This document shows positions 23,401 to 38,400 of a stretch of 64,000 nt of DNA, piece by piece. Position 1 is the first letter of the stretch. Each line of letters starts with the position of its first letter. Location: positions 197,173,553-197,237,552 of the forward strand of contig CM048552.1 of NCBI GenBank assembly GCA_026413225.1, given 5' to 3'. The DNA comes from Otis tarda. Taxonomy: Eukaryota > Chordata > Aves > Otidiformes > Otididae. A program made the translations under genes and the position numbers. The notes under the pieces are model-generated. The model was not told the DNA's origin and did not search any database. It was given only the letters and a program-made list of their open reading frames with translations.

Positions 23401-26400
23401 ATGTTTTATACAGAACGGTTTTTGTACATTTAATGGAAGACTATTGCAAGGGGAAGAAGTTTAGTTGACTCTGAAGAGGACACTAAAACTTGGATATTTG
23501 CACATGCATTCTGTGACTTCTTTCTAGAAGTAGATGCTGGTTAAATATGGTATTTACTTGGATACAAAACTGTATCTCCTTCAGGACACAGGAGCAGGTA
23601 ACTATTTTTAGTATATAAAAGAACCCAAACAGTTGTATGCATAAAGGCTACAGCTAACTTCAGGAAAAAAAAAATTATAAATAATCTCAGGAAGTAGTCT
23701 GTGCTGAAATAGAAAGACAAGATTATTTTTAAAACTACATTACTACATTCAACTGCAGTAAGCAATAAATTTATATTAGAAGCTCTTGTCTATCTCCTGA
23801 TCCTTCCTTTCTTCTCTTAGCCCAAGTAGAAAAGCTTTCTGGGACAGATTGAAGTTGACTATGTGAAGTGGTAGTTGTAGCAATAGTAATTTTTTTTATG
23901 TGCCTATATCTCTAGACACTTTCGTTACATAGATACAAGTGAAATACAATAGTAGTATAAAAACATGGAAATATTTGGTTGGAAGGGAAGCAACATTGAC
24001 CCTCTATTTAGTAAATAATAGAGACCTTCTCCTTTAAATTGAAATTAATTTTAGTTTAATGAATTTAAATGAAAATAAATTATTAGTGAGTTCTGTTCTT
24101 CCAGAACAGACTTCTACAGAACTTTGCCTTCTGAAAACTGATACATGGTACTAAGGTTCTGTGATGCTGAATCTAAACTCAAAAGTAGGGACATTCAGTG
24201 AGAACTACTTGTATGTCGGCTTTATCTGACTATAAGTTGCTCTTCTGCATGATTCAAAGACATTAGGCCTTTAAAGAATTGGAGCCAAGCAGTCTTGAGA
24301 TCAGAATATCACATTTTCTCTCTTCATTAAGCATTGATTTAACCATAACTTCTATTGGACTTGATATCTGGTAAAGTGCAATATTGCACTAAGCAACCTT
24401 AACTTTTCCTGTGCTGTAGGAGAACAACTGCTATAAAAAACTAACAAGATGCAGGGGCTAGGAAAAAAAAAGTATCACTTTCTCACCCACCCCAGCCAAA
24501 TGAAGAGAAGTATTTTAAGAAATCTGTACTGTTGTGAATGGAGATCTGGACCTTGTAACGGACTATCCAATGTATGGCAGGTTTCAAGGCCAAGGAAATA
24601 AAATTTATCTATGCCTGTGACTTTGTTACAGCCAGAGTTTTTGAAAAACTCTTCCCCCTGTAAGTCAAGGTTGTCATCTTTCTTGTTCCAGGAGGAGACT
24701 AGTCTCTAGAAAATACGTTTGAATGTACATTATTTCTTGCTGTTTGATGCCCTCTTATGCTTTGCTTGTATAAAAAGGGGAACAACTTACTGGATTGAAT
24801 TTGCAGCGTGAAGAATACACTAACATAGGCTTAGCTGTGTTTATCCTGGCTCATGGCATGTTCTGTGGCTATATGGTTATATATTCTTCCCAAGCTGGCT
24901 TCCTCTTCTCGTCTCCGGCCTGTGTTGCATTTACACTATATTTGTATCAAGGGCAAAATGCAACTTGACTTAGGTCTTCCTTGATAGTTTTGTATATCGC
25001 CTTTGAGGGGACAACTTCTAAGTAGACAATTCTTACCAAAGTATATTTTGATCTTGAGTGCCTGACACTGACACATGAAGCTTGTGCTAAATCATAGGCT
25101 TGATTCTACCCTTCAATTTTATCCATACCACACCCTGAAAAGTACAGTTAACTAGCTAGGAAAATTGCTTTGTTCGCAGAACTAACTAGAGAATGAGTTA
25201 ATAGGCTTTGGAAGCGGGTAGATTCCATCTTTCCAAAGGTTCTGCCTGGTCATTCTATAGCTGAAAACACCTGCAAAGGGCAATGTCTTCTCACTTTGTT
25301 TCTGTGACGCAGCCAGGCCCCTGGGCAGCTAGAATGTATAATTTAAGTAGGAGTTATTTTTGCAATTGCAAAGGCTGTGTTTTGAGAACAGTTATGGTGT
25401 TAACATTTGCCCAGTATGCAGAAGTAACAAGTTGTCCAAAAAGCTGGTGAAATCTCCATCCTTGAAGGCTTTCAAGGCATGGCTACACCAAACCAAGGCT
25501 AACCTCATGTTAGCAATAGTTCTGCTGCAGGTGCAAGCTGAACTGGAGACTTCCCAGGGCCCCTTCCAGCCAGTGTATTTGTGGCTGTTTGGGAGACCCA
25601 AACTGCATCTACATGGTCAGAAGCAGGGATGTGAACTGCAGATCTGTATTTCAGGTAGACCAATTTTAGTTTTGCTGAGAGTTTCTTGAACCGAAACTTA
25701 AAACAAACAAAATATTAAGAACCATAGAAAATGCTTCCGAACAGGAAGATGTCCCAGCATAAACTTGTCAGTTCTGATGCCTGAAGACTCTTGACAAATC
25801 TAGTGAGTGAACTTACTTAGTTCACTAGATCTGGAGACAGCATTGGAATTGATCTTCCAAGGGTATTAAGTGACTTGTAATGAGTTGCAGATTCTGCTCA
25901 GATTCAGCAATGTTGGCAACTCTGCATTGACCATGGAAAAACATAATGACTGTAACTGCATTTTCCTCTTACAAAATCTTTGCTCTCATTGCAGCATCCA
26001 ATATGTATAATGCCAGTATAGACATCCTGAGAGTGCCATGGCTGGAAAACAGTTTGTGTGTGTGATAACTTCAGGAGATCTCAGAACTTTGATTGGATTT
26101 TCTGCATCACCATACTCTTAAACTATGTCCAGGCTCCTTTGTAGTCCTTTGCTTTGTGCCTCCTCAAAATTGTGTCGAAGATGCATGTGTAACTGTCTCT
26201 TTAGTATACTCCCATTGATATGGATGAAGTGCATTTGACAGTGCTGGATCTCTCTTGTCTGGACAGAAACATACATACTTTTGTGGTCCAGCTTGTACTG
26301 CTGTTTCAAGAAGACGTAATGTGTAATAACTTTTCCATGATGGTGTGTTGTGTGCTTACCTTTAGTCTGGGTAAGTCAGGAAGACGAAAGGTGATTACTA

Positions 26401-29400
26401 ATGCATTCAAATGGCCAATTGCAACTCGGTATTAGCTGCTTACTATTTGGCTACCGCATATGTGCGCAGTGAGCTGATCTCAGTGTCGGGCTTTCAGTGC
26501 CTTATTGGTCTGTTGTGTCTCAGGGTAGGTATATGGAGCTGGTGATGGCTTGTTTTGGGGGGTCTTTTTGCCATGCCCCCTACACTCTCATTTATCAGAC
26601 AGCACTAGATAGCAGTCTGGTGCTGTAACTTGTTAATAGTCCTGGTCTTTGGGCAGTGATGGTTGGCTGAACTTGTGAAGAATAATATTGATTTTGTCTT
26701 CTTTCCCTTCTCCTTGCTGATTTGGGCAGTAAGTTTGTGATTAAGTGGTCTTTAATCTTGCAAGTATTTGCTTGTTGCAACAACGTGTGCTGAGTACCAT
26801 GACTGCCCAGCAGTAGCTGTGGATAAAGGTGAGGCAATACAGTGTGCACAAGATGGGCTAAGTATTAGCATCACTTGCAAGATCCTTCTGTAAAAACTTT
26901 TAGAATAGGATTTGTAACCATAAGCATCCCAGGCAGTTTATGTGATCAGGAATATTGTTATAGGTTGGATTCCTCATCTTGAAGCAAATACTGGCTTAGT
27001 TCCTGTAGTAGTGTTGAGATGGACAGTGAGGTACAACAGTAAACCTCCGGAGGTAGACAAAGAGTGGGCTCTAAAAGGAAGTAGTGTTTTTTTATAGATG
27101 TGAGTTTTTCATTCTTCAAAGACCTTATGGGTTTTAGTCAAACTGTGTACACAATACAATTACAAAGCAAAGTCCTGTGGTGTGTTCTGTGGACATGGCT
27201 GCAATGACCTCAGTCTGTGGTCATCCTCAGGGATCATCACCCTGAAGACAAGGTTGCTTTGAATAAAAAGTCATCCAGCAGAGGTCAGTGGTGCACTGCT
27301 GTAGGTACAAACCCGTCTGGTTTGTGCCTTAATCTAGGGTAAATACCAGGGAAAGCTCTCTTTCTTTGCTACAAAAGTGTGGGCGGTCTAATACTCCAGA
27401 GGGAATTTATATAAATGTTTATTATAAATAAATTGTATTTAGGATTTAGCATTTTGAAGACTTAAAATTAATTTGTGGAACAAAACAGCCAGAATGTCAC
27501 TAAGTATATTGGTGAAGAGGGCGCCAAAAAAATTTTCCTGGGAGAGAAGGCCAAAATTCAAGTATTGAAAACTGTATTTTCTATTCCTTGCTTTAAATAA
27601 CTATACTAATTTAAATAAATGTCTAGCATGAAGATTGGTGATATTAACAGGAAGATTTTTGTTTTGAAGGAAAAATCAATCCAGCCTTAAGTTCCAAAAT
27701 ATGAAGATGGTGGTTTTGCAGGTTAATTAAGAAATTAGGTTCTTGATGCACAGTGCAGTGTGTAATGGCTTGTGCCAGACAAGCAGAAATTACAGGATGG
27801 TCATCCTCACTGTCGGAGAAGGAAAGGTATGGAACAGGAGACAGGTGCTGCAAACTTCTGTAAGAACTTGTATAAGAAAAATAAAAGTCGGATCTCAGTC
27901 TGTCACTCCAGCCTTTTTAATTCCTTTAGTTACCATTCATGGAGTAGAGTTTCAGAGAACCAGGGAGGATGAGACTAGTGTCATATTGCACAGAAAGTGA
28001 ACAAGAACTTCACCCTCTTCTTTGAAGAAATAAATAATTCTGTTGTGCTCTCTTCAAACTTTGTTTGTTTGTTTTTTAAAGCAATATGCAACCTATGAGC
28101 AAGAGGAGGATGCTGGATTTGGGCAAGTGTACCTGGGAAACGAACTTCTGATTAATGGATCCTCTTTTGAATTAGAGGAAATGGCTTAAAGTTGCACATG
28201 GGGAGGTTTATACTGGATATTAAGAAAAAATTCTTCACCAAAAGGCTTCTTAAGCATTGGAACAGGCTGCCTGGGGAAGTAGTTGAGTCATCATCCCTGG
28301 AGGTACTTAAAAGATGTGTAGACGTGGCACTTGGGAAGGTGGTTTAGCAGTGGACTTGTCAGTGTTAGGTTTGCAGTTGGACTTGGTGATCTTAAAGGTC
28401 TTTTCCAACTTAAATTATTCTGTTATTGGTTCCTTACCATCTTGCCTCAGAAGGTGTGAAGGAGTCAGGGGTTTGGATACTCTAGTTTAGGTGCACCTGT
28501 TTCTTTACAGGTGAAGCACCTTAGTATTCTGGAAGCCTTCAGTCTTGGATGGAACTTGTACCTGGCAAGCTGTGGTGTGCCCTGGCAGCTTGGAAAATGG
28601 AGCTGAAGCTTCCTGTTTCCTTTTCTTAACCACGCAGATTGCTCAAAGGCAGAAGTCTGTGCTTTCCAGCCATCCATTTGCTCTGTTGTAAGGAAACCAA
28701 ATAGGGAACTCATCCAGAAACTTGATGGATTTCTTGCTTGTTTCTGTGATGCTGCCTAGAGGGGTGTGTGGTTAAGCACTGGGGTTTTTTTGTTTTGTTT
28801 TAGTGTGTGTTTCTTCCTTAAAGTGCTTGTAAACAAAACTTAACAGAAAATAATTTGACTAGTTTTGCTTTGGGTAGGAAGGGTCTGGATTTTTAAACCT
28901 AAATCCATATTTGAGAAAAGAGGCAGAAAACTATTAATGGAACTCTTTTCATCAGTTTTGGACTGCATAAATTGGTAGGAATACTAATTTTGGTGCCAAG
29001 TCTGAGGGACTCCAGTGAAGCAAACAGGACAGACCTGAGCAGTGTCTAAAAAGCGTGTGACTCTTGACTTCGTTTTCCACCTGAGAATGAATTGAACCTT
29101 TTCAAAGCTCTTGTCCAATGTAAACAGAATGCAGTGCCTAGCTGTTCACCCAGGCATGCTCTGCCTAAGAGTCAAAAATCGTTGTCCATGGTCAGCTCTG
29201 ACAAAAATAAAATTAGAACTTGCAGTACAGAAATTATTATCTGGAGTTAATTGCTGAAGCAGGTTACTGAAGAGGAGAAAGTTAATGCTTGTAGGAGAGA
29301 GCACTATGTGTGCACATGCATGTGGGTTTTTGTTGGTTTTGGTTTTGTTCTTCCTAATTTGGAATATGGGTGCATATTCTAGTTTACAAGGTGCACTGTC

Positions 29401-32400
29401 ACCTTTTCCAGCTTCAAACAGGGCCTCTGACATCTTATCTACTCTCAACTTACTGAAAATCCTTTGATTTAATGTACTACAAAGTCTACAATGATCTGAA
29501 GGTATTTATTTGTTCTGACTGTGCTAAACGGGGAGCAGAACGGCTATATGCATTTTTGGCTACTGCTAAGTGGCTACTGAGTGTGCCTTACCATGATTTT
29601 TAGTGAGATTGCTCCCAGGATAAGGTATTGCTGCTCTGGATCGGTGTCACAAAGGTATCAAGAAAATGTTTTGTTTGCTGGGAAACAAATGTTATCTTTT
29701 CCAGTAGTTTGAGCAGAAGAAAGGACATCATAGTAACTTGCAGAGTAGCAGATGATTGTGGCCTCTTAATAAAGCCACGATAAAAGTGGTAAAGTCTATA
29801 TTTGCTGTGTTTTCTTGGACACAACACAACTACATGGATGCTGAAGTAAACTTCTGATTCTTTGCAAGTTAGTGGTAGATTTAGGGAGCCAGTTCAAGCT
29901 AAAGATCTGAGGGCTCAGTGAATCTCTGCTGAGGTTTGACTTGTTTCTGTATAATTAAGTAGGAACTGATTTGTCTTTGAATAAATCCCAGCAAACTTTC
30001 ATCTTTGACTTCAGAATACTGCAGTCTAAGTATCTCATTCTGAGCTATTTTCTTTGAGGAGAAATAGGTGCTTCCGTCGTAAGACAAGATGGATTGCATA
30101 GTTGGATGCCTAAAAAAGATCAGACAAATGCACCTGAAACACTTAATTCTCCCTTTTCTAAAAAAGAGCTGAAGATTATTGTCTCAGATGTGCATGTTGA
30201 CAAGGTAGGTGGGATGAATCCCACTCATTTTGTTTAGGAAGTCTGGAGGAGGAAGCTTAATATTTTTGTTTGATCTGTGGTCATCTTGACACGAATGAGC
30301 TCTAAATGATGGTTTGACAAAGTGAGAGTGCATTATCACAGGTTGCTCAGCAGATGGCGTGGAAAAAGTAGAGAGAAAAAAGATGGAGGCAATGATATAC
30401 ATCCCTCTCCCTTTTCAATTAATTGAAAATGCTACTTGAAAAATATAGATGACGCCTCCTGCCAATTCATAAAGCAACAGAGAGCTGAGGTCCAGTTGCT
30501 CCCTGTTTGCTTTACTCAGGATTGCTGATGTAAAGGTGGCTGCAGCGGTGTCACTGGCAAGGGGTGAGAAAATGCTGCGGCAGGATGCAAGTGCTGGAGC
30601 TGGACTGGAGAAGTGGTCTGGGGCTGATATTCCAATCTAGTGGCTGACTGCCTACCCCACTTCATAAGGACTAAGGATGGTGTCTGTCTCTGGCTGCTTG
30701 TCCTGGTTTTGGCTAGGATAGAGTTAATATTTACCTGAGCTGGGTGGAGAACTGAAGCTGGTAGCCTCTATGGCTGAGATAGTTAACTAATTAGCTAACA
30801 GCTGGGGTTAATTTACCCAAATTAGCCAAAGGGCTATTCCATCCCATCTGACATCATGCTCAGTATATAAGTGAGGAGGGTGGTGAAGGGAGCCTCCCTG
30901 CTCCTTGGAAGAGACTGGGTGTGAAGACCTGTTGTGAGCTATTGTACTGTATTTGTGTTCCATCACTGTTTTGTTTTCTTCTGTCATTACTGTTAAATTT
31001 ACTTTTTGTTTAATCTCAACCCACGTGTTTGATTTTTTTTTTTTCTTCTGGTTTTCTTTTTGTTTGCCAAATCTCCTCCTATTCGTGGGAGTGAGAGAGA
31101 GACTGCGTAGTCTGGTCCCCGTTGGGGCTGAACTACGACAGTTATTTTTGGCGCCCAACGTGGGGCACGAAGGGTTGCTGTAGATTGTGACAAACATATG
31201 GGATCTCATCTCCTCTGAGGTCTCTAGATACAAAAATAAATCCAGTGTTACTCTCTGGATACATGGATGGGCCTGGGTAGGTGTATTAAGGACTGAGATG
31301 TGGCTGGGAGTGGAGATCATCTTGGCCTGTGTAAATAAGTTCTGCTCTTTTAACATATACTGTCCCATAAAGCCCCTAATGAAGACTGTTGTGTGTGCCC
31401 CAGGGCCACAGTCATTTAGGAAACACATGATGGGTCACTGGTTATTTCTATATGCAGTTATCTAATTTGTGTAGTACAAAAATATATTCACTTTTTCCAG
31501 GCTGTACAGCTGTTTGCTACAGCTTTTCCACCCTCCAACTGGATCACAAGTGCAACTTATTTATCCTGTAAAAAGGCATCCAAAAAGAAGCCAAAGCTTC
31601 AGAACTAGATTGGTAGGGAGAAGAAAGGATTGTTTTGGGTTTTTTTTTTTTTCCTGATGCTGATCATTAGCTCAATTTCATCTTTTCTTCAGGATGTTCA
31701 GCAGTTTTTGCTGAACAATAACAAAGGCTCAGGGGAGTTCTGGCTTGAGGCAACTAACAGATTTAACTGTGATAATGACTACATCAAATAGCTTTAGGTT
31801 GATCATGATCAGATAGTTTAATCTCACTTAATTTCTATGGAAATTGCTCCTCTAAGTGACTTAACAGTTTAGAAAATGGCTTCTTTGCTCTGGACTACTG
31901 GGGAAAAAGTCTCTACAGTTTGAAACACTCAGAAGGTGGCATGTCCAGCCTCAGCAATGGTGTGTACTTGAACATTCATTTCAAACTCTGGCCACTCAGT
32001 TTAGTAACTACTTGAATTTTCTGATACTTGCTCTGTAGTCATTACCTGTGTAGGGGTATGGGGGTTTTAGGAAGGACTCCTGGCTGTATGGAATGTATTT
32101 TTTTTATTTCTATATATTCAAACAGTGCTCCTACATCAAGGCTTCGTAACAAAAGAGCTATTGTTTGTGAAACTAGATGAAGTATATTGCAGACCTCACT
32201 TCCCATTAAATGGGAGTAGAGAAACTCTTGCTAATCCTGCACCAGTGAAAACAGATTTGAGGTGATGACAAGCTTGCATCTAGGAGTCAATCTTAGAGCT
32301 GTCCATGTTTGAAGAAAAATCTTATAAGATGAAGGGAGGAAAGAGAAATGACTGAATATAACCTTTATATTTTTTTGAGTATGAATATATGCAGGGGCAT

Positions 32401-35400
32401 GGCAAATAGCATAATACTAAAGGGTTGTTAAGAAACTTTTTAAAAAATTAGTAGTGGCTTAACAATGATAAAGTACTTAATTGCTTATGTTGTTTCTGTC
32501 AGCAAACAAATGAAAGAGCTGGAGGAGTCGGGATTCCTGAAAGGAGCTTTGAGTGCAGACCAGCAGTTGGCTCTCATTAGCATCTGTACAGACCTGAATG
32601 CAGCAGTAGAGGGTGCTACTTTCATTCAGGTAAGCAAAGACTTGACAACTCCTAGCAAACAGTTTAGAGAGATGATCAAGAGCTGTACTGTTCAGTAGAT
32701 GGACAGTGGAGAGTTCAACATCCTGATCACATAAGGATGGTTATGCTTGCTAAAGTTCTTTCTAGCCTAGTATCTTGACATGGGAGATGATGCATCTTTG
32801 CAGGATTTCCCTACTTGAGAGTCCCAGCAAGTTGGGATTATGTTTAGCTAGCTGGTGGCTAGCTAAACCAAGAGAATTGCTAACTTCTATACGTAGTAAA
32901 GACTGTACCTGGTAGGAAGACAAATGTGTGGCGTTTCGGGGCAGGAGATTCTTGAGGGGGCAATTATCTCTTAGGGAACACCACACATTCTACTGCTGGG
33001 ACTAAAACATCTTTCTTCCTCTCCAGGTACCTTGGGAAGGCAAGGATTATGGCTGTGCCCAGGAGTGACTTCTATTTTGACTTGAGTGGGAGCACTGTAG
33101 CCAAAAGCAGCTGTCCAACAGAGTGTTAGAGTATTAAAAATGATGTTGATATCAGTGGCTGGAATCAGTGCTGCCCTGGATTCCAGGGCTAGAATCAGTG
33201 CTGCTAAGTAAAATTGGGATGAGAAATGAGCTGTGTTACTGAACCTGATGGTCTGTGGCTGCTTAACTATTAGTATGCTTGCTGGCATGGACATCATTCA
33301 GGGAACAGGTGAATTGGGGACCATTTCTGGGATAAAACATTGATAAGTTTGCATTGGATTTGGCATCTTCTACCCTACATGGTCCCCTAGTATTATGTTG
33401 TACCATTAACTGTACTTATATGTATGCGTGCTGCACGCAAAAGTTTACAATTTGTACTGTTTCAGGCTGTAAATCCCACAGTCTGCTTAGCTGCAACACA
33501 ACTCAATAAATTTAATTAAAAGGTGTCAGATTTTCAGACCTCCTCTTTCTCCCGAGTTGGTGAGGTAGAAGAGGAGAGAATGCGAGACAGAGCAAAGCCT
33601 CATGCAGGCGTCAGGATGTGAATGCACTATAGATTTTTACAGTGATATACTATCTTGTGTTCACTTCCTTTTCTCCAGATCATGAAACTATATACTGTTA
33701 TCTCAGTATCTTGCTCCTTTATCAGCAAGGAGCTCAGAGCTTGTCAGTTTGTATTATTGTTTTCACATATGTATTGCCTACCTCTACTGAGCTGAATCTG
33801 CAAATTTGTCTGGTCACTCAATCCTGTAAAGTCCTTCCACAAATGTTTGCGGTTGTAATGACTTAATGACTGACTTAATTTTATGAGCTAACTTTCAGGT
33901 CATTTATGAATGGATATAACAAAGGGCACAGATATCTGTGATCCAGCGCTGGTCAGCATCTTCCACTGAGTAAGAGCTGACTGTTCTTCCTACCGTCTGC
34001 TTACTATCTGTTTAGTAGTTGCTGTCCATGAAAGGAGTTTTTATGACCATTTAACTTCCTTGAAAGCTTTTATTATTTTTTTTTGTTGCAAGACTTCTGG
34101 GCACTCACACCAACTGCATCAGCTACATGGCTCCTATGTCTGTGCCTGCTGCTTCCTTTAGAAAATTCTCCTAGGTCTCTGAAACAGGACTTCCCTCTGA
34201 AAAAATTCTTTTACTTCTTCCCCATTTGTGTAATACTCATCTGGTGCTACCCTTTTCTCTTAACTTGCTTGACAGAGCAAGGCTTACAGGCTCATTGTTG
34301 AGATCTTTCCTGAAGGTCCCTTGAAAGTTGCATCATGCTTGCCGCTCTTCTACTCTTTTGTACTGAAATGCTGTACATTCAGTTTTGTTTCAAGTGAGCA
34401 GTTGTACATCACTGTTACTGTGCTGGATATTCAAAACATGTCCTAGTACCTTGGTTTAGGTTCCCCTCTACTCTGTTCTATGACTTAAGACAGACTCTGG
34501 GAGTCCCCAAGACTAAGGCTTCAGTTTTCTGCAAGAATTAAAGGAGAAACAGAACAGTTGGAAAGAAATCCTTGTTCTGTGTCTTTTCCAGATGATCGTC
34601 CTCTGTACTCTGAGAATCTCTTGGTCATTCTTCTTCTCCGTGCATTTTGAAGGAAGAAGGGAAATGTTTTTAAATTATTTGTCTTGTAAATTGCGGGGAA
34701 GGGGAGTTTCTGCTTTATTTTCTTATTTTGACAAAGGAGCAGTCCTACATGGCCATGTTCATTTGCGTGCTGCCTCAACTTTGTGAAGGCTGCTTTGTTT
34801 CATGTAGACTCTCCTGGTTCTGCCTGTTTTCTTTTGCTCTTTCAAGTGTTTCTTACTACCTGGTATGTCCATATGGTGTCTTTACTTTCTCTGTATGCTA
34901 CCTGTAAGGATCTGATCCTTCTTACTGCCAACTTTGCATCTCCTTAGTATCCTCCCTTTTCTTTTAGTGTGTTCTTTTGTAGCTAAGCACAGCCGTGATG
35001 GAGTTCTTTGTTCTTGTTGCTCCTGCAGAGATGCTGAATCTTAGTATGCTATTGTTTCTCTTGGAGAGGCTCTTCAGCAGTAAGATTTTTGAACAAGGTC
35101 CTGCATGCTACTTCAGATTAAATCAGGGGCTGCATCATCGATCCCTCCCACCATAAGCTGACCTGTGAAATGGGCACCAGGCAAATGTTGCAGAATCAAA
35201 GTAATTTTGAGTTGGAAGGGACCTGTGGAAGTCATCTGGTCCAGCCTGCTATGCAGCTAACTTATATCAGCTGCTTAGGGTTTGTGCAGTTGAGTTTTGA
35301 GTGTCTCTAGGGTCTCTTTGGGTAACTTGTTGCAACATTTGATTACCCTCATTGTTAAACTCCTTTCCTAATATCTAATTGGAATTTCCCTTCTTGTAAC

Positions 35401-38400
35401 TTTAATCTCTTGCCCTTGTCCTGCCACCTCTGAGAAGAATCTGGCTTCTCTGTGTGTTCCTTTCAGGTAGTTGAAGACAGTAGTGTTATGTTGATAGACT
35501 GTTGCTGTTCAGAGACTATCTGGGGTAACTCAAGCTTTCTGGTACTGGTTTATGTTCCCTTAACCCTTTTGATGTCTCTTAACATGTAGTTGTTAAGCAT
35601 ATAAATAAAATAAATTTTAAAAAGAAGTAACTGCAGTATGCCTGTGGGTAACGAATCATTTATGTGAAACACTGTTCGTGTTATTCATATCTCCTCATCA
35701 GTTTCAAACCATAGCATTAAACTTTGGTTTGATACAAAGTGTTAACAAATACACAATGTAAGTAGGCCAATTGTTTGAACTAGCCTTTAATTTGCCCTTT
35801 GAAGGGGGGGTGGAATAGATACAAAAATCTTAATTCCAGGCTCACAGCCTCACTTCAGCAGTGAAGAGACTGCTTTCTGGCTGAACCGTATTAAACTTCA
35901 GAAACATTGCGTAGTGCAGCTTGAATCTGGAAAGACAAAATGGACTAATTGTAACTTATGAATCCAAGTGTTCTAACTTTTAGTTACTTAAAAAAATAAA
36001 ACATCAGTTGCACTAATGTCAGTTGAATATAGAGGACTTTATTTTCTTGCTTAATGATATAACCTACTAAGTAACTTGTTTGACAACTTCCCTAGATTTC
36101 AGTTGGTTAAACCTTAACTTCTTTTCAAATTTGGCCTTTGTAGAGTAAGTCCATTTCAAGCTTTAAAAATTTCCTTGATGTTTGCATTCCTTGAATGAAT
36201 TCTGCAGACAGTTGCCTTCTATGTTGTTTTCATGGGACATAACTTAAAACGAATGGGATGAAGTGGAACTTCTTAAATTACATTAGTGAAGATATAAAAG
36301 TGAAAAAGATCCAAGAAATAATTAGGACTGAGAAGAAGAAAATTCATAACAGTAATGTCATGAACCTTTAAGAACAAGGTATGCCTTGATGCGTATTTTA
36401 GATATTCCTTCTCCAGAGTATTTTTGTGGAGTAACTTGAACTGATTGGTGTGCTTTGCATCAACTTCAGAAGGAAATCAGTCTGGTTTTTGCTCTAAAAC
36501 TGAATATTCACCCAATTTCACTTCTCAGAGCTTTTATATGCTACTTAGGGTAAGTGCTTAACATGTACCGTTTAGGTGAATGTGCACTGCAAGCTTCTTG
36601 CATTGCTAAAAGCTTTAATTTGGAAATAACTCTTCCTTTAGCTCAAAATGCCATCGAAACAAATTAATGGGTACATTTGTACTGTAATATCTGGCATGGG
36701 ACTATTATGGGTGAGGTAAATGTTTCTTAACTCTCCTGCATGAATGTGATGACTTTTGTCTTTTGTCCTTATGTGACTATTGGGTACTGAACTTATTAGT
36801 ACTTGTTTCACTATTAAAAATGTGAGTCTGTCTAGTTCCTAAATAATATAAGCTGAATAGAAATCAGTGCAGCCCTTGTATGATCTCTTACCATAATACT
36901 AGTGAAATGAAAACATAGCTTTCAAAATGTTTTGCTTTGGAACAATTTACTAACAGAATAATGAAGTTTACTGGCTCTCCGAGGAGGGTGAGATGACTAA
37001 CTCCTGACATTTCAGCTGCTGTGTATGCTGGTGAATTGTGAGGGCTGGCTGGGCTGGTTGAAGCCAGGCATGGAGAGTGGCTGAGAGGTGATCTCCAAAC
37101 CTGTCAGTTGTGCTGTGGGATAGGACAAAGCAGACTGTTAAGGAGATGAAATTAAGCTTCTAACTTATACTTTGTGGTCTGAGGTATTTATCCTTTTTCC
37201 TGTTAAAGAAACTCTGCCTAAAAGCCTTAGAACAGCATCTTTATTTTTTGTTCGTTCTTCTTTAGAAAGAGAGGATGTACCCCCTCCCTCCCCCATTACA
37301 CCTGCAAAATCTTTTGAACTGGTGATAAGAACAGTAATATATCTTCAGCCTGATCTTTTGCATCTTGATGGCTCTTTTATCTCTCCCAGTTAGACATATT
37401 TAGAAAAAGAGTGTTACCAGCCTAAAAACAGCTTTCAAAAAGCCTAGTGGTACCTTAGAATGGGAAACCAGCATTGATTTGGGAGCCTTGACAGTAGGCG
37501 TCCCTCATGTCTCCTGTCATAAAAATTTGTCTTTGGTCTGGTACCAGTTTCCACCACTAGCTTTACTTTCCTGATGGCTTTCAAGAGCCATTTTTACTTC
37601 TGAGGGTGAGGAGCTATCTGCAGGCAGCAATGGGTGACAATGTCTTCAGCTGCCCTGAGTTGATAGAAGACCATACCAGTTTGGAAGCTGTGTTAATGAT
37701 GTACCTCTGTAAATACAAAAGCTGCAGGAAGATAGAGTGTGCAAGCACTGCAGTAACATGGCTTCTTCTGGACTGGTCGCTCGTCGCCTCTGAGCATTGG
37801 ATAGACAAACATGAGTCTCTTCTCAGCTGGGTAAATATAACCTTAGGCCTGGTTTTACCCTACTTATCTTTAAAACTGACCTGAGACACCACAAGTTTTG
37901 TTTTAGCCTCTGAGGGAGCTTGTTTTAAGCATGTGACCCAACTCAGTGTCTTTGTAGAGATTCTGAGAAAACTCTTCTGATTTTTAGGGTTTGAAACAAT
38001 CTGATCTCAAAGACTTGCTGTAAAAGACTTTAAGTCAATGTTTAAGTTGAACTGAAGGTCAATGTTTGGGTAAACATCTTGCCAGTGTTGTCACTGCTGT
38101 GGTGCTGCTGCTGAATGGACTTCTGTCCTTCCAGAGTTTCTGATGTTGACTCCTTGTCTATCCTGTGCATATAACAACTGGTGTTGTCTGCTATTACAGA
38201 CTTTAATATGGTTTTGGTCCCTGTTATGGGAGATCATCATTGCCATAACTGCCTAGCAGTTAATCTTGCTCTTCAGGTTCTCTTTCAGTGCTCCCTGGTC
38301 TTCTTTCTAGGGCTGTATTTGTATTTCCATTGCCTTTCCTAGATCACTTCCTCTGTTTTTCAGGATGGATGGGATCACAGTAGAAGAAAACAGAGAATAT

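Larger units (their letters stand above)
20139..32502 (+). other. CRYL1: CRYL1 intron 2
   Basis: 12.4 kb. It holds a possible ancient CR1 relic (20655-20780), CR1 3' ends (25425-25600 and 28165-28432) and the LTR with primer binding site (30699-31166). ORFs under 110 codons scatter over both strands and none is recognisable. Confidence 0.7.

Noticed and set aside
25798..25832. Inverted repeat ATCTAGTGA ... TCACTAGAT
   Set aside because: Arms are only 9 bases with a long asymmetric loop. Many such pairs are expected in 64 kb of AT-rich DNA.
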